From assembly GCA_900547475.1 (NCBI GenBank), contig URGW01000045.1:1-23999 (forward strand): DNA of 23,999 nucleotides, in the 5' to 3' direction. This stretch comes from an uncultured Clostridium sp. Its GTDB lineage: Bacteria > Bacillota > Clostridia > Clostridiales > Clostridiaceae. Shown in pieces: positions 13,261-21,342 of the stretch. The translations under genes and the position numbers were made by a program. The notes below the pieces were generated by a model, which saw only the letters and a program-made list of their open reading frames with translations, was not told the origin of the DNA and did no database searches. Each line of letters starts with the position of its first letter. The stretch's first letter is position 1.

Positions 13261-13800
13261 ATGTATGAATATTTAGACCGAAGATATGCACTGGCACTAT
13301 ATGAAGTGGCAGAAAAAAAAGGAAAAGTTGATGAGTACCTAGGTGACTTAAGAGAGATTTGTGAACTAATTGAAAGTAATAAAGATTTCTTTGAAGTAAT
13401 AAAACATCCACAAATAGGTACAAAACAAAAGAAAAAGACTTTTATTAATATATTTAAAGGTAAAATAGATGAAGAACTTTTATCATTTTTATTAATATTA
13501 ATAGAAAAGGATAGAATTTTATTCTTAAAAGAAAAATTAAAGGAAATGGAGAAAATCCATTTAGAAAAGCTAAATGTATTACAAGGAATTGTAAAAACTA
13601 CTATACCATTAGAGGAGAATGAGTACAATTCATTAGTAGAGAAGCTTGAAAAGAAGTATAATAAAGAAGTTATATTAAAAAAAGAAATAGATCCAGAAAT
13701 TCTAGGCGGAATTTATGTAAGAATAGGAAATGACGTTATAGATGGGACTGTAAAGACAAGATTAGACGATTTAGAAAAGCTAATGCTTGCTACAGAATAG
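13261..13800 (+). CDS. atpH: F1Fo ATP synthase subunit delta
   Basis: Delta joins the b stalk to the top of the alpha-beta hexamer. The 179-residue protein starts with the typical DRRYALALYEVAEKKGK (6-22) and ends with the conserved GGIYVRIGNDVIDGTVKTRL region (149-168). Its ribosome site, GAGGTGGG, lies inside the end of atpF, and the ATG is two bases past the atpF stop, so translation is probably coupled. Confidence 0.95.
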   Translation: MYEYLDRRYALALYEVAEKKGKVDEYLGDLREICELIESNKDFFEVIKHPQIGTKQKKKTFINIFKGKIDEELLSFLLILIEKDRILFLKEKLKEMEKIHLEKLNVLQGIVKTTIPLEENEYNSLVEKLEKKYNKEVILKKEIDPEILGGIYVRIGNDVIDGTVKTRLDDLEKLMLATE

Positions 13801-13810
13801 AGGTGATTGC

Positions 13811-15325
13811 ATGAATATAAAACCAGAAGAAATAACATCTATCATTAAAAAAGAAATACAAAGATATGAAAATCAAATCCAAACTGCAGATTCAGGAACA
13901 ATAATTCAAATTGGTGATGGTATTGCTAGAGTATATGGATTAGATGATTGTATGCAAGGTGAGCTTTTAGAATTTCCAAATGGCGTATTTGGAATGGCTT
14001 TAAATTTAGAGCAAGATAATGTTGGATGTGTTTTATTAGGTTCTGAAGAAGGAATAAAAGAAGGCGATATAGTTAAAAGAACTAATAGAATAGTTGAAGT
14101 TCCTGTAGGTGAAGGTCTTTTAGGTAGAGTTGTAAACTCTCTTGGTGAAGAAATTGATGGAAAGGGACCTATTAATTATTCAGGTAGCAGACCTATAGAG
14201 GTACCAGCACCAAGTATAATTGATAGATCTTCAGTTAATGAACCTTTACAAACAGGAATTAAAGCAATAGATTCAATGGTTCCAATAGGAAAAGGTCAAA
14301 GAGAACTTATTATAGGTGATAGACAGACAGGTAAAACAGCTATTGCTATAGATACTATATTAAATCAAAAAGGTAAAGATGTTATATGCGTATATGTAGC
14401 TATTGGACAAAAGCAATCAACAGTTGCACATATAGTTAACACATTAGAAGAGATGGGAGCTTTAGATTATTCAATAGTTGTTGCAGGAACGGCATCAGAA
14501 AGTGCTCCACTTCAATATTTAGCACCATATGCAGGATGTAGTATGGGTGAATACTTTATGCATAAGGGGAAAGATGTTCTTATAATATATGATGATTTAT
14601 CTAAACATGCAGTAGCATATAGAACAATGTCATTATTACTTAGAAGACCACCAGGAAGAGAAGCGTATCCTGGAGATGTATTCTATATACATTCAAGACT
14701 TTTAGAAAGAGCTGCAAAGCTATCTAAAGAAAATGGAGGAGGTTCATTAACAGCACTTCCAATTATAGAAACACTAGCTGGAGACGTAACAGCATATATT
14801 CCAACTAATGTAATATCAATTACAGATGGTCAAATTTTCTTAGAAAGTGAATTGTTTAATGCAGGTCAAAGACCAGCAGTAAATGCAGGTATTTCAGTAT
14901 CGAGAGTTGGTGGTAATGCTCAAATTAAAGCAATGAAACAAGTTTCAGGAACATTAAGATTAGAGCTTGCACAGTATACAGAACTTGCAGCATTCTCTCA
15001 ATTTGGATCAGATTTAGATTCTGACTCTAAGAGAAGATTAGAAAAAGGTAAGAGAATAATAGAAGTATTAAAGCAAGAACAATATAAACCGATGGATGTT
15101 GAAAAGCAAATAGTCATATTATATGCAACTGTAAATGACTTTTTATCAGATATAAAGGTTCAAGATATTAAAAAATTTGAAGAAGAATTCTTAGAATATA
15201 TGGATACTCATCATAGGGATGTTTTAAAACAAATAATTGTTGAAAAACAACTAAGTAATGAATTAAAAGAAAACATTGAAAAATGTATAGTTGAATTTAA
15301 AAAAGAATTTTTAAAAGATGCATAG
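13811..15325 (+). CDS. atpA: F1Fo ATP synthase subunit alpha
   Basis: Alpha is the non-catalytic nucleotide-binding subunit of F1. From ATG at 13811 the protein is 504 residues, the usual length. An upstream in-frame start at 13787 overlaps atpH and would bury the ribosome site AGGTGAT (13801-13807), so it is rejected. Visible are Walker A GDRQTGKT (169-176), the region around ALPIIETLAGDVTAYIPTN, and the SVSRVGG motif with the arginine that reaches the catalytic site on beta. The stop codon lies in a hairpin (15319-15341) that separates it from atpG. Confidence 0.98.
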   Translation: MNIKPEEITSIIKKEIQRYENQIQTADSGTIIQIGDGIARVYGLDDCMQGELLEFPNGVFGMALNLEQDNVGCVLLGSEEGIKEGDIVKRTNRIVEVPVGEGLLGRVVNSLGEEIDGKGPINYSGSRPIEVPAPSIIDRSSVNEPLQTGIKAIDSMVPIGKGQRELIIGDRQTGKTAIAIDTILNQKGKDVICVYVAIGQKQSTVAHIVNTLEEMGALDYSIVVAGTASESAPLQYLAPYAGCSMGEYFMHKGKDVLIIYDDLSKHAVAYRTMSLLLRRPPGREAYPGDVFYIHSRLLERAAKLSKENGGGSLTALPIIETLAGDVTAYIPTNVISITDGQIFLESELFNAGQRPAVNAGISVSRVGGNAQIKAMKQVSGTLRLELAQYTELAAFSQFGSDLDSDSKRRLEKGKRIIEVLKQEQYKPMDVEKQIVILYATVNDFLSDIKVQDIKKFEEEFLEYMDTHHRDVLKQIIVEKQLSNELKENIEKCIVEFKKEFLKDA

Positions 15326-15341
15326 CTTAAATAGCTATGCA
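15319..15341 (+). repeat. Hairpin spanning the atpA stop codon
   Basis: TGCATAGCT (15319-15327) pairs with AGCTATGCA (15333-15341), nine perfect pairs, loop TAAAT. There is no T-run, so it is not an intrinsic terminator. It lies eight bases before the atpG ribosome site (AGGAGGT, 15349-15355) and could protect upstream mRNA or reduce reinitiation into atpG. Confidence 0.65.
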
Positions 15342-15361
15342 ATTCTTTAGGAGGTAAAACA

Positions 15362-16207
15362 GTGGGCGCAGCGGGACTTATAGAAATAAAAAGAAGAATA
15401 AAGTCAGTTGAAAGTACTAGAAAAATAACTAAAGCTATGGGACTTGTCGCCACTTCTAAACTCAGAAAAGCAAGAAAAGAACTTGTAGCTAATGAGCAAT
15501 ATAATAATTTGTGTAAAGAAGTTATTAATGAGGTTGTCTCTAGTATGCCAGAAGATTTTGATTCAATTTATTATAATAGTTTTGATGGAGATAAACTCTA
15601 TATTGTATTAACTTCAGACACTGGATTATGTGCAGGTTACAATAATAATGTGGTTATGTATTTAAATAATTTAGTTAAAAAGAGTGGCGGAGCAAAAGTT
15701 ATAGTTGTAGGTAGTAAAGGAATTTCATATGTTTCTAGATATGGAATAAGTACATATACTGAATATGTAGATTTACCAGATATGCCTGCTACCAAAGATG
15801 TTAATAAAATATATAATGATGCTATATATTTATATGAAAAGAGAGAAGTTTCTGAAGTAAATATAGTATATACAGAGTTCATTTCCCCTGTTAAGCAAGA
15901 GGTAAAGAGTGTTAAAATATTACCAGTAGAGAAGAAAGCTAGTCATGCAGGACAATATATAATTGAACCAAATGAAGAAGCTGTATTTAAAAATGCGATG
16001 GATATGTATTTAAAAAGTCAGCTTAAAACATGTATGCTTAGTGCAAAAGCAAGTGAGCACAGTGCTAGAATGACGGCGATGGATGGAGCTACTGAAAATG
16101 CAGATGACATACTACAAACTCTTAATATTAAATTTAATAGAATTAGACAAGGTATTATAACACAAGAAATTTCAGAAATTGTTGGGGGAGCCGAAGCTCA
16201 AAAGTAG
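15362..16207 (+). CDS. atpG: F1Fo ATP synthase subunit gamma
   Basis: Gamma is the rotating central shaft. The 281-residue protein has the N-terminal helix IKRRIKSVESTRKITKAM (8-25) and the C-terminal helix with TQEISEIVGGAEA (266-278), which pair as the shaft's coiled coil. The start codon is GTG at 15362, six bases after a full AGGAGGT; there is no competing ATG. GTG and the hairpin before it may keep gamma below alpha and beta, as the 3:3:1 complex needs. Confidence 0.96.
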   Translation: MGAAGLIEIKRRIKSVESTRKITKAMGLVATSKLRKARKELVANEQYNNLCKEVINEVVSSMPEDFDSIYYNSFDGDKLYIVLTSDTGLCAGYNNNVVMYLNNLVKKSGGAKVIVVGSKGISYVSRYGISTYTEYVDLPDMPATKDVNKIYNDAIYLYEKREVSEVNIVYTEFISPVKQEVKSVKILPVEKKASHAGQYIIEPNEEAVFKNAMDMYLKSQLKTCMLSAKASEHSARMTAMDGATENADDILQTLNIKFNRIRQGIITQEISEIVGGAEAQK

Positions 16208-16222
16208 CAAGGAGGAAGAAGT

Positions 16223-17617
16223 ATGGCTGAAAGTAAAATTGGAAAAGTAGTTCAAGTAATTGGACCTGTAGTTGATATAAAGTTCGATTCAGATTCTTTA
16301 CCAAACATATACAATGAGATAAAAATTGATATGGGAGATAGAGAACTAGTTGTAGAAGTAGAGCAACATGTTGGAGATGATATTGTTAGAGCTATAGCAA
16401 TGGAATCTACTGATGGAGTAAAAAGAGGGATGAAGGCTTTAGATACAGGAAAGCCAATATCAGTACCAGTAGGAAAAAATGTATTAGGAAGATTATTTAA
16501 TGTATTAGGAGCTCCTATAGATAATAGAGGAGAAATAGAAGCTGAAGAATCATATCCTATACATAGACCAGCACCAAGTTTTAAAGAACAATCTTTAGAA
16601 CCGGAAATGTTTGAAACAGGAATCAAAGTTATTGACTTAATTGCACCATATCAAAAAGGTGGTAAGATAGGGCTATTTGGAGGAGCTGGGGTAGGAAAGA
16701 CAGTTTTAATTCAAGAGTTAATCAATAATATTGCAAAAGAGCATGGAGGACTTTCTGTATTTACAGGAGTAGGAGAAAGATCAAGAGAAGGTAACGACCT
16801 TTATCATGAAATGATGGATTCAGGAGTTATTAATAAAACTGCATTAGTATTTGGGCAAATGAATGAATCACCAGGGGCTAGAATGAGAGTTTCATTAACT
16901 GGATTAACTATGGCTGAATATTTTAGAGATCAAGGGCAAGATGTATTATTATTTATAGATAATATATTTAGATTTACACAAGCTGGATCAGAAGTATCAG
17001 CGCTATTAGGAAGAATACCATCAGCAGTTGGATACCAACCAACACTTGCAACTGAAATGGGTGCTCTTCAAGAAAGAATTACTTCAACAAAAAATGGATC
17101 TATAACATCAGTTCAAGCTGTTTATGTTCCAGCCGATGACTTAACAGACCCAGCACCAGCAACTACATTTACACACTTAGATGCTACTACTGTATTATCT
17201 AGATCTATTTCAGCATTAGGTATATATCCAGCAGTTGATCCACTAGAATCTTCTTCTAGAATACTTGATCCAAGAATCGTAGGTAAAGAACATTATGAAG
17301 TTGCAACAGAAGTAAAAAATATACTTGAGAGATATAAAGAATTACAAGATATCATTGCAATTTTAGGTGTTGATGAATTATCAGATGAAGATAAAGCTGT
17401 AGTTGCTAGAGCAAGAAGAATTCAAAGATTCCTATCTCAACCATTTACAGTTGCTGAACAATTTACAGGAATGCAAGGAAGATATGTTCCAGTAAAGGAA
17501 ACAGTAAGAGGATTTAAAGAAATATTAGAAGGAAAATATGATCACTTACCTGAATCAGCATTCTTATTTGCAGGTACAATTGAAGAAGTTGTAGAAAAAG
17601 CAAATAGCATGAAATAG
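16223..17617 (+). CDS. atpD: F1Fo ATP synthase subunit beta
   Basis: Beta carries the catalytic sites. The 464 residues include Walker A GGAGVGKT (153-160), the catalytic glutamate E185 in GVGERSREGND (182-192), Walker B LLFIDN (242-247), and the DELSDED loop (384-390) that contacts gamma and the inhibitory epsilon helices. All motifs are intact. AAGGAGGAAG precedes the ATG, and atpG ends 15 bases ahead. Confidence 0.98.
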   Translation: MAESKIGKVVQVIGPVVDIKFDSDSLPNIYNEIKIDMGDRELVVEVEQHVGDDIVRAIAMESTDGVKRGMKALDTGKPISVPVGKNVLGRLFNVLGAPIDNRGEIEAEESYPIHRPAPSFKEQSLEPEMFETGIKVIDLIAPYQKGGKIGLFGGAGVGKTVLIQELINNIAKEHGGLSVFTGVGERSREGNDLYHEMMDSGVINKTALVFGQMNESPGARMRVSLTGLTMAEYFRDQGQDVLLFIDNIFRFTQAGSEVSALLGRIPSAVGYQPTLATEMGALQERITSTKNGSITSVQAVYVPADDLTDPAPATTFTHLDATTVLSRSISALGIYPAVDPLESSSRILDPRIVGKEHYEVATEVKNILERYKELQDIIAILGVDELSDEDKAVVARARRIQRFLSQPFTVAEQFTGMQGRYVPVKETVRGFKEILEGKYDHLPESAFLFAGTIEEVVEKANSMK

Positions 17618-17629
17618 GAGATATGCTTT

Positions 17630-18031
17630 ATGGGAAAATTAATAAAACTTAATATTGTAGCTCCAGGACGTGAGGTACTAACTGAGGAAATAGTTAGTTT
17701 AGCAACAACTGAGAGTGATGGTAAAATAGAATTTTTAGCAAATTATGCACCAACTATAATAGCAACTATACCGACTATAACTACGTATACTACTATAGAT
17801 GGAAATAAGAAAAATTTATTTACATCATCAGGAATTGTTTATATTAAGGATAATATAATTAATTTTTGTTGTGATTCTTTTAATTTCCCAGAAGAGATTG
17901 ATAGAGAACGTGCTGAGCAGTCTCTTAAGAGAGCTCAAGAGAGATTAAATAATAAAGAAAAGAATAATATTGATATTGAAAGAGCTAAGAGAGCAGAGGC
18001 AAGAGCTAAAGCTAGATTAGAATTGAAATAA
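17630..18031 (+). CDS. atpC: F1Fo ATP synthase subunit epsilon
   Basis: Epsilon couples the shaft to the c ring and can inhibit ATP hydrolysis. The 133 residues have the N-terminal beta-sandwich (about 3-85) and a full C-terminal pair of helices (88-105 and 114-132), so the inhibitory part is present. The ATP-binding signature (I/L)DxxRA known from Bacillus epsilon occurs as IDRERA (90-95), and a second copy, IDIERA (114-119), opens the last helix. The stop codon lies in the foot of the operon terminator. Confidence 0.95.
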   Translation: MGKLIKLNIVAPGREVLTEEIVSLATTESDGKIEFLANYAPTIIATIPTITTYTTIDGNKKNLFTSSGIVYIKDNIINFCCDSFNFPEEIDRERAEQSLKRAQERLNNKEKNNIDIERAKRAEARAKARLELK

Positions 18032-18064
18032 AGAAGTCACTAATAAGTGGCTTCTTTATTTTTT
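18027..18064 (+). terminator. Strong terminator of the atp operon
   Basis: A 15-bp stem, AATAAAGAAGTCACT (18027-18041) with AGTGGCTTCTTTATT (18046-18060), one T-G pair, loop AATA, followed by TTTT. The left arm overlaps the atpC stop codon. Confidence 0.92.
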
Positions 18065-18354
18065 GAATTTATATATATAAGTAGATAATTTTTAACACAT
18101 TGTTGTATATAGACGAATATAGTAGAGATTTATAAAAATTTAAGATGAAAGCGAACTATTCTAAGGGGATTATAATATATATATATTATAAGAAAACACA
18201 CTACTCATTAAAAGGTGTAGGTGTAACTTTAGTTAGTTAAATTAAATATTCAGAACGTCACTTATAAGCAAACACAATATTAAATTCTTAATTTTATTGT
18301 ATAAAAAAATATAGTTTGGACAATAATTTTAGAGGAAGGGCAGGGGATTACAAT
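18065..18354. other. 290-bp AT-rich region upstream of ywmB
   Basis: No ORF with a ribosome site apart from the ywmB start itself. It contains a 22-base perfect palindrome made only of A and T (18170-18191), with a TATAAT at 18171-18176 inside it but no fitting -35. The ywmB-murA promoter must lie here, but I cannot place it. Confidence 0.55.
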
Positions 18355-18996
18355 ATGAAAAAGATATTTTTTGTATTTCTTTTAATCTTTTCTCTATTAA
18401 TTATTAATGGAAAAGAATATGAGTGTGAAGCAAAGAAAGATTTATTTAATGAAGTCGAGCGATATGTATTAAGTGAATATGAATTTATACAAAATGGAAT
18501 GAAATTAGAGTATACAATAAAGGCGGATATTAGTGATGAGCTTGATAGAATTGATAAAATTTTTCAATCTAAAAATGACTTAGTAGTAACCAAAAGTGAA
18601 AATTCGATATCTGCAAAAAGTGAAAATATTAATTATAGTGTTAATATTTATAATTATAGTAAATTAACAAAGGTTGAAGTGATAGTTATTAACACAGATA
18701 AGACTTTATCTGAAAGCTATTTAAGGTTATTAGTTGAAGAAATTAGAAATAGTAATTTTATAAATGAGAGGTATTTTTCATTTATAAAGGGAAAGATAAA
18801 AACAGAGGGGAAAAATATATTTGAAGATGTAGAAAATAAATTAAAAATAATAATCAATGAAAATATAGATATAAGCAATGGTAGTATAGCAAAAGCAACA
18901 ATGATAGATGGAACAAATTTAAACATTGGACAAATTACTTACGATACAGGTTCATATTTAATTATAGGAACGCCGATAATTTTCGTAACATACTAA
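18355..18996 (+). CDS. ywmB: YwmB family protein
   Basis: This is a YwmB-like protein of unknown function (the family fold was likened to TATA-binding protein). The family is recognised mainly by its place before murA, as in Bacillus, and by size. From ATG at 18355 it has 213 residues: a signal peptide or membrane anchor (MKKIFFVFLLIFSLLIING, 1-19), then an extracytoplasmic domain of beta and helix segments (30-213). The longer reading from 18316 is rejected because AGGGGAT (18341-18347) is the ribosome site for the second ATG and the extra 13 residues would precede the signal peptide. It ends 20 bases before murA, so they likely share a transcript. Confidence 0.8.
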   Translation: MKKIFFVFLLIFSLLIINGKEYECEAKKDLFNEVERYVLSEYEFIQNGMKLEYTIKADISDELDRIDKIFQSKNDLVVTKSENSISAKSENINYSVNIYNYSKLTKVEVIVINTDKTLSESYLRLLVEEIRNSNFINERYFSFIKGKIKTEGKNIFEDVENKLKIIINENIDISNGSIAKATMIDGTNLNIGQITYDTGSYLIIGTPIIFVTY

Positions 18997-19016
18997 CAAT
19001 AAATATGGAGGATAAT

Positions 19017-20279
19017 ATGGAAAAGATTATAGTTAGAGGTGGAAGAAAGCTTCAAGGAGAAGTTGATATAAGTGTTGCAAAGAATGCAGTATTACCTATA
19101 ATAGTTGCAACTATTTTAAATCCGACAGAGATAATTTTAAAAAAAGTACCTATGTTAGAAGATGTAACAGTTTTAATAAATTTATTAAGAGAGTTAAACT
19201 GTGAAGTGAAATTTTCGCCGATAACAGGAGATTTAAAAATAAATACTTCAAACTTAAGAGAAATAGAAGCAAATAATGAGTTAATACGTAAGATGAGAGC
19301 ATCATTTTTAGTAATGGGCCCAATGTTAGCTAGGTTTGGAAGATGTAAAATATCCATGCCAGGAGGATGTAATATAGGAAGTAGGCCTGTAGACCTTCAC
19401 TTGAAGGGCTTCAAAACATTAGGAATAGATTCTGAAATAGGATATGGATATGTTGAGGCTAAAGTTAAAAATCTACATGGAAATAGAATATACTTAGATT
19501 TCCCATCTGTAGGAGCTACTGAAAATATTATGATGACATCTGTTTTAGCACCTGGAGTTACTATTATAGAAAATGCGGCTGAAGAACCAGAAATATGGGA
19601 TTTGGCAAGATTTTTAAATAGCATGGGTGCCAAAATAGAAGGTGCTGGATATGGAAGAATAACTATACATGGTGTATCAGAATTAAAGCAACCTGAACCA
19701 TTTACACCGATTTTTGATAGGATTGAAGCTGGTACATTTATGGTTGCAGCAGGAATAACAAATAGTAAAATAGCTATAAATGGAGTTAATGAGGAACATT
19801 TGATGCCAACAATTGAGAAATTAAAAGAGTGTGGTGTTTATTGCAAGATGGATGGAGAAAAGATGATAGTAGATGGAACAGGGGAAAAAAAGCCTGTAGA
19901 TATAAAAACAATGCCTTATCCAGGGTTCCCAACTGATATGCAGGCACAAATGATGGCATTATTATCAATTACTAAAGGGGCTAGTTTAATAACTGAAACT
20001 GTATTTGAAAATAGATTTATGCATGTTGGAGAGCTTGGCAGGATGGGGGCGAACATTAAGATTGATGGAAGAATCGCCATTGTTGAAGGTGTAAATAATC
20101 TTACTGGGTGTCAAGTTAAAGCCACTGATTTAAGAGCTGGAGCAGCCATGATTTTAGCTGGATTAGTTGCAAGTGGGCAAACAGAGATAGGAGCGATATA
20201 CCATATAGATAGGGGATATACTAATATAGAGGATAAGTTTAGAAAACTTGGAGCAGAAATATATAGAACCTATAAATAA
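19017..20279 (+). CDS. murA: UDP-N-acetylglucosamine 1-carboxyvinyltransferase
   Basis: MurA adds enolpyruvate from PEP to UDP-GlcNAc, the first committed step of peptidoglycan synthesis. From ATG at 19017 it has 420 residues; GGAGG (19007-19011) decides this start, as an in-frame ATG at 19005 overlaps it. K22 and N23 (AKNAVLP) and the fosfomycin-target cysteine C118 (PGGCNIGSRPVDLH, 115-128) are present, so sensitivity to fosfomycin is expected from the enzyme itself. YPGFPTDMQAQ carries the catalytic aspartate. Low-GC Gram-positives often have two murA genes; this position after ywmB matches murAA of B. subtilis. A strong terminator follows. Confidence 0.97.
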   Translation: MEKIIVRGGRKLQGEVDISVAKNAVLPIIVATILNPTEIILKKVPMLEDVTVLINLLRELNCEVKFSPITGDLKINTSNLREIEANNELIRKMRASFLVMGPMLARFGRCKISMPGGCNIGSRPVDLHLKGFKTLGIDSEIGYGYVEAKVKNLHGNRIYLDFPSVGATENIMMTSVLAPGVTIIENAAEEPEIWDLARFLNSMGAKIEGAGYGRITIHGVSELKQPEPFTPIFDRIEAGTFMVAAGITNSKIAINGVNEEHLMPTIEKLKECGVYCKMDGEKMIVDGTGEKKPVDIKTMPYPGFPTDMQAQMMALLSITKGASLITETVFENRFMHVGELGRMGANIKIDGRIAIVEGVNNLTGCQVKATDLRAGAAMILAGLVASGQTEIGAIYHIDRGYTNIEDKFRKLGAEIYRTYK

Positions 20280-20282
20280 TAC

Positions 20283-20314
20283 TTAGGAGCCAATTAAGGG
20301 CTCCTAATTTTTTT
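20283..20314 (+). terminator. Intrinsic terminator after murA
   Basis: TTAGGAGCC (20283-20291) pairs with GGCTCCTAA (20299-20307), loop AATTAAG, then seven T. It separates vegetative murA from the sporulation genes that follow. Confidence 0.93.
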
Positions 20315-20357
20315 GTTTTTTTGTAGAAATTTGACGTATAAAAGTTGAATTTAAAAT

Positions 20358-20386
20358 GAATTAATTTACTTTTACGGGCAAGAATA
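20358..20386 (+). promoter_or_regulatory. Possible sigma-F promoter of spoIIQ
   Basis: GGCAAGAATA (20377-20386) fits the sigma-F -10 pattern GGnnAnAnTW. A partial -35, GAATT (20358-20362; pattern GYWTA), is 14 bases ahead. spoIIQ belongs to the sigma-F regulon in Bacillus and clostridia. Against it, the 5' leader would be only about 13 bases, so the ribosome site would lie at the very 5' end. Confidence 0.35.
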
Positions 20387-20405
20387 CAAAACAGGAGGTG
20401 TTGAA

Positions 20406-21227
20406 ATGGACCAAAATAAAAAAAATAAAGTAAAGGACTTTTTCAGAAAGGAGGGCTTTTACTTAGTACTATTTGTTTGCCTATGTATTGTTGCAACTGT
20501 AGCAGCATTTACAATTAGAAAAAATTCTGTTGCTAATCAAGAAAATAAGGCAAATAACGAACTATCTTTAAATGAGGTGGAGGATAATACTTCTTCAGAA
20601 ACAGATTCTAACTTTAATAAGCAAAATGCTGAAAGAGTAGAAAATAACGATGAATTAGCTAATAATGCTGAAGAGATTTTATCTGAGCCAGAGGTTGCAA
20701 ATGCAGAGGAAGAAGTAGCAACTAATGATCAAGAAGAAGTTGCTGAAAATCAAGTTACAGAAGAAGTGGCAGATGTTTCTGCAGGAACAGATACACAAGT
20801 AGTTTTATCATTACCTATAGATGGTAGTGTAGCTATTTCAAGAGAATTTGGAACAATGATTAGAACTTATGTAGATGAAACTAGAAGTGAAGATACATCT
20901 AGAAGAGGGATTGATATTAATGCTTCAGTAGGAACTATAGTTAAAGCTGCTGCTGAAGGACAGGTTGAAGAAGTGTCAAGTAACACTACTGATGGTACTT
21001 ATGTAGTTATTGCACATGCAAATGGATTAAAGACAAAGTACACTAACTTAAGCGAAGAGGTTAAAGTTGCAGTTGGAGATGTTGTTAGTACTGGAACAGA
21101 AATAGGTACAGTTGGTAACACTTCAGGTATATTTACATCAAAAGTTTGCGGTGATGTACTAAATGTTCAAGTGCAAGATGCAAATGGAAATGATGTTGAT
21201 CCTAGTGCATACTTTAATTTTAAGTAA
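20406..21227 (+). CDS. spoIIQ: SpoIIQ-like forespore protein with degenerate LytM (M23) domain
   Basis: SpoIIQ sits in the forespore membrane and binds mother-cell SpoIIIAH across the septum during engulfment. The 273 residues have a cytosolic basic tail (1-16), one membrane helix (17-36), an acidic Glu/Asn-rich linker (40-130) and a LytM/M23 domain (134-273). In active M23 enzymes zinc is held by HxGxD and HxH. Here the first histidine position is R166 (RRGID, 166-170, only D170 kept), and the HLH position reads VLN (251-253). All three histidines are gone, so it cannot be a normal zinc endopeptidase. B. subtilis SpoIIQ is also degenerate, while C. difficile SpoIIQ keeps the site. AGGAGGTG precedes the ATG. 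Position between murA and spoIIID supports the name. Confidence 0.85.
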   Translation: MDQNKKNKVKDFFRKEGFYLVLFVCLCIVATVAAFTIRKNSVANQENKANNELSLNEVEDNTSSETDSNFNKQNAERVENNDELANNAEEILSEPEVANAEEEVATNDQEEVAENQVTEEVADVSAGTDTQVVLSLPIDGSVAISREFGTMIRTYVDETRSEDTSRRGIDINASVGTIVKAAAEGQVEEVSSNTTDGTYVVIAHANGLKTKYTNLSEEVKVAVGDVVSTGTEIGTVGNTSGIFTSKVCGDVLNVQVQDANGNDVDPSAYFNFK

Positions 21228-21230
21228 TTA

Positions 21231-21267
21231 TTTTAAGTATCAACCATTTTATGGTTGATACTTAAAA
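21231..21267. repeat. 17-bp perfect inverted repeat between spoIIQ and spoIIID
   Basis: The arms at 21231-21247 and 21251-21267 pair perfectly around TTT; the core is AAGTATCAACCAT with its complement. On both strands the stem is followed by A-rich sequence, not a T-run: the four T of the left arm pair with AAAA of the right arm. It may act as a terminator of lower quality, an mRNA-stabilising hairpin, or an operator for spoIIID, whose start codon is 76 bases on. Confidence 0.75.
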
Positions 21268-21342
21268 ATATTTATTTTTATTTAAACTTTGTAAATTCTT
21301 TATGTTAAGTAAATAATAAATAGCGATTAAGGAGGTATAATT

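Noticed and set aside
13787..13810. Upstream start for atpA overlapping atpH
   Set aside because: The strong AGGTGAT ribosome site at 13801-13807 points to ATG at 13811, and the 504-residue product has the family's normal N-terminus.
18170..18191. 22-base A/T palindrome upstream of ywmB as a regulator site
   Set aside because: It consists almost only of TA alternation, which is common by chance at this base composition. I list it only as part of the intergenic description.
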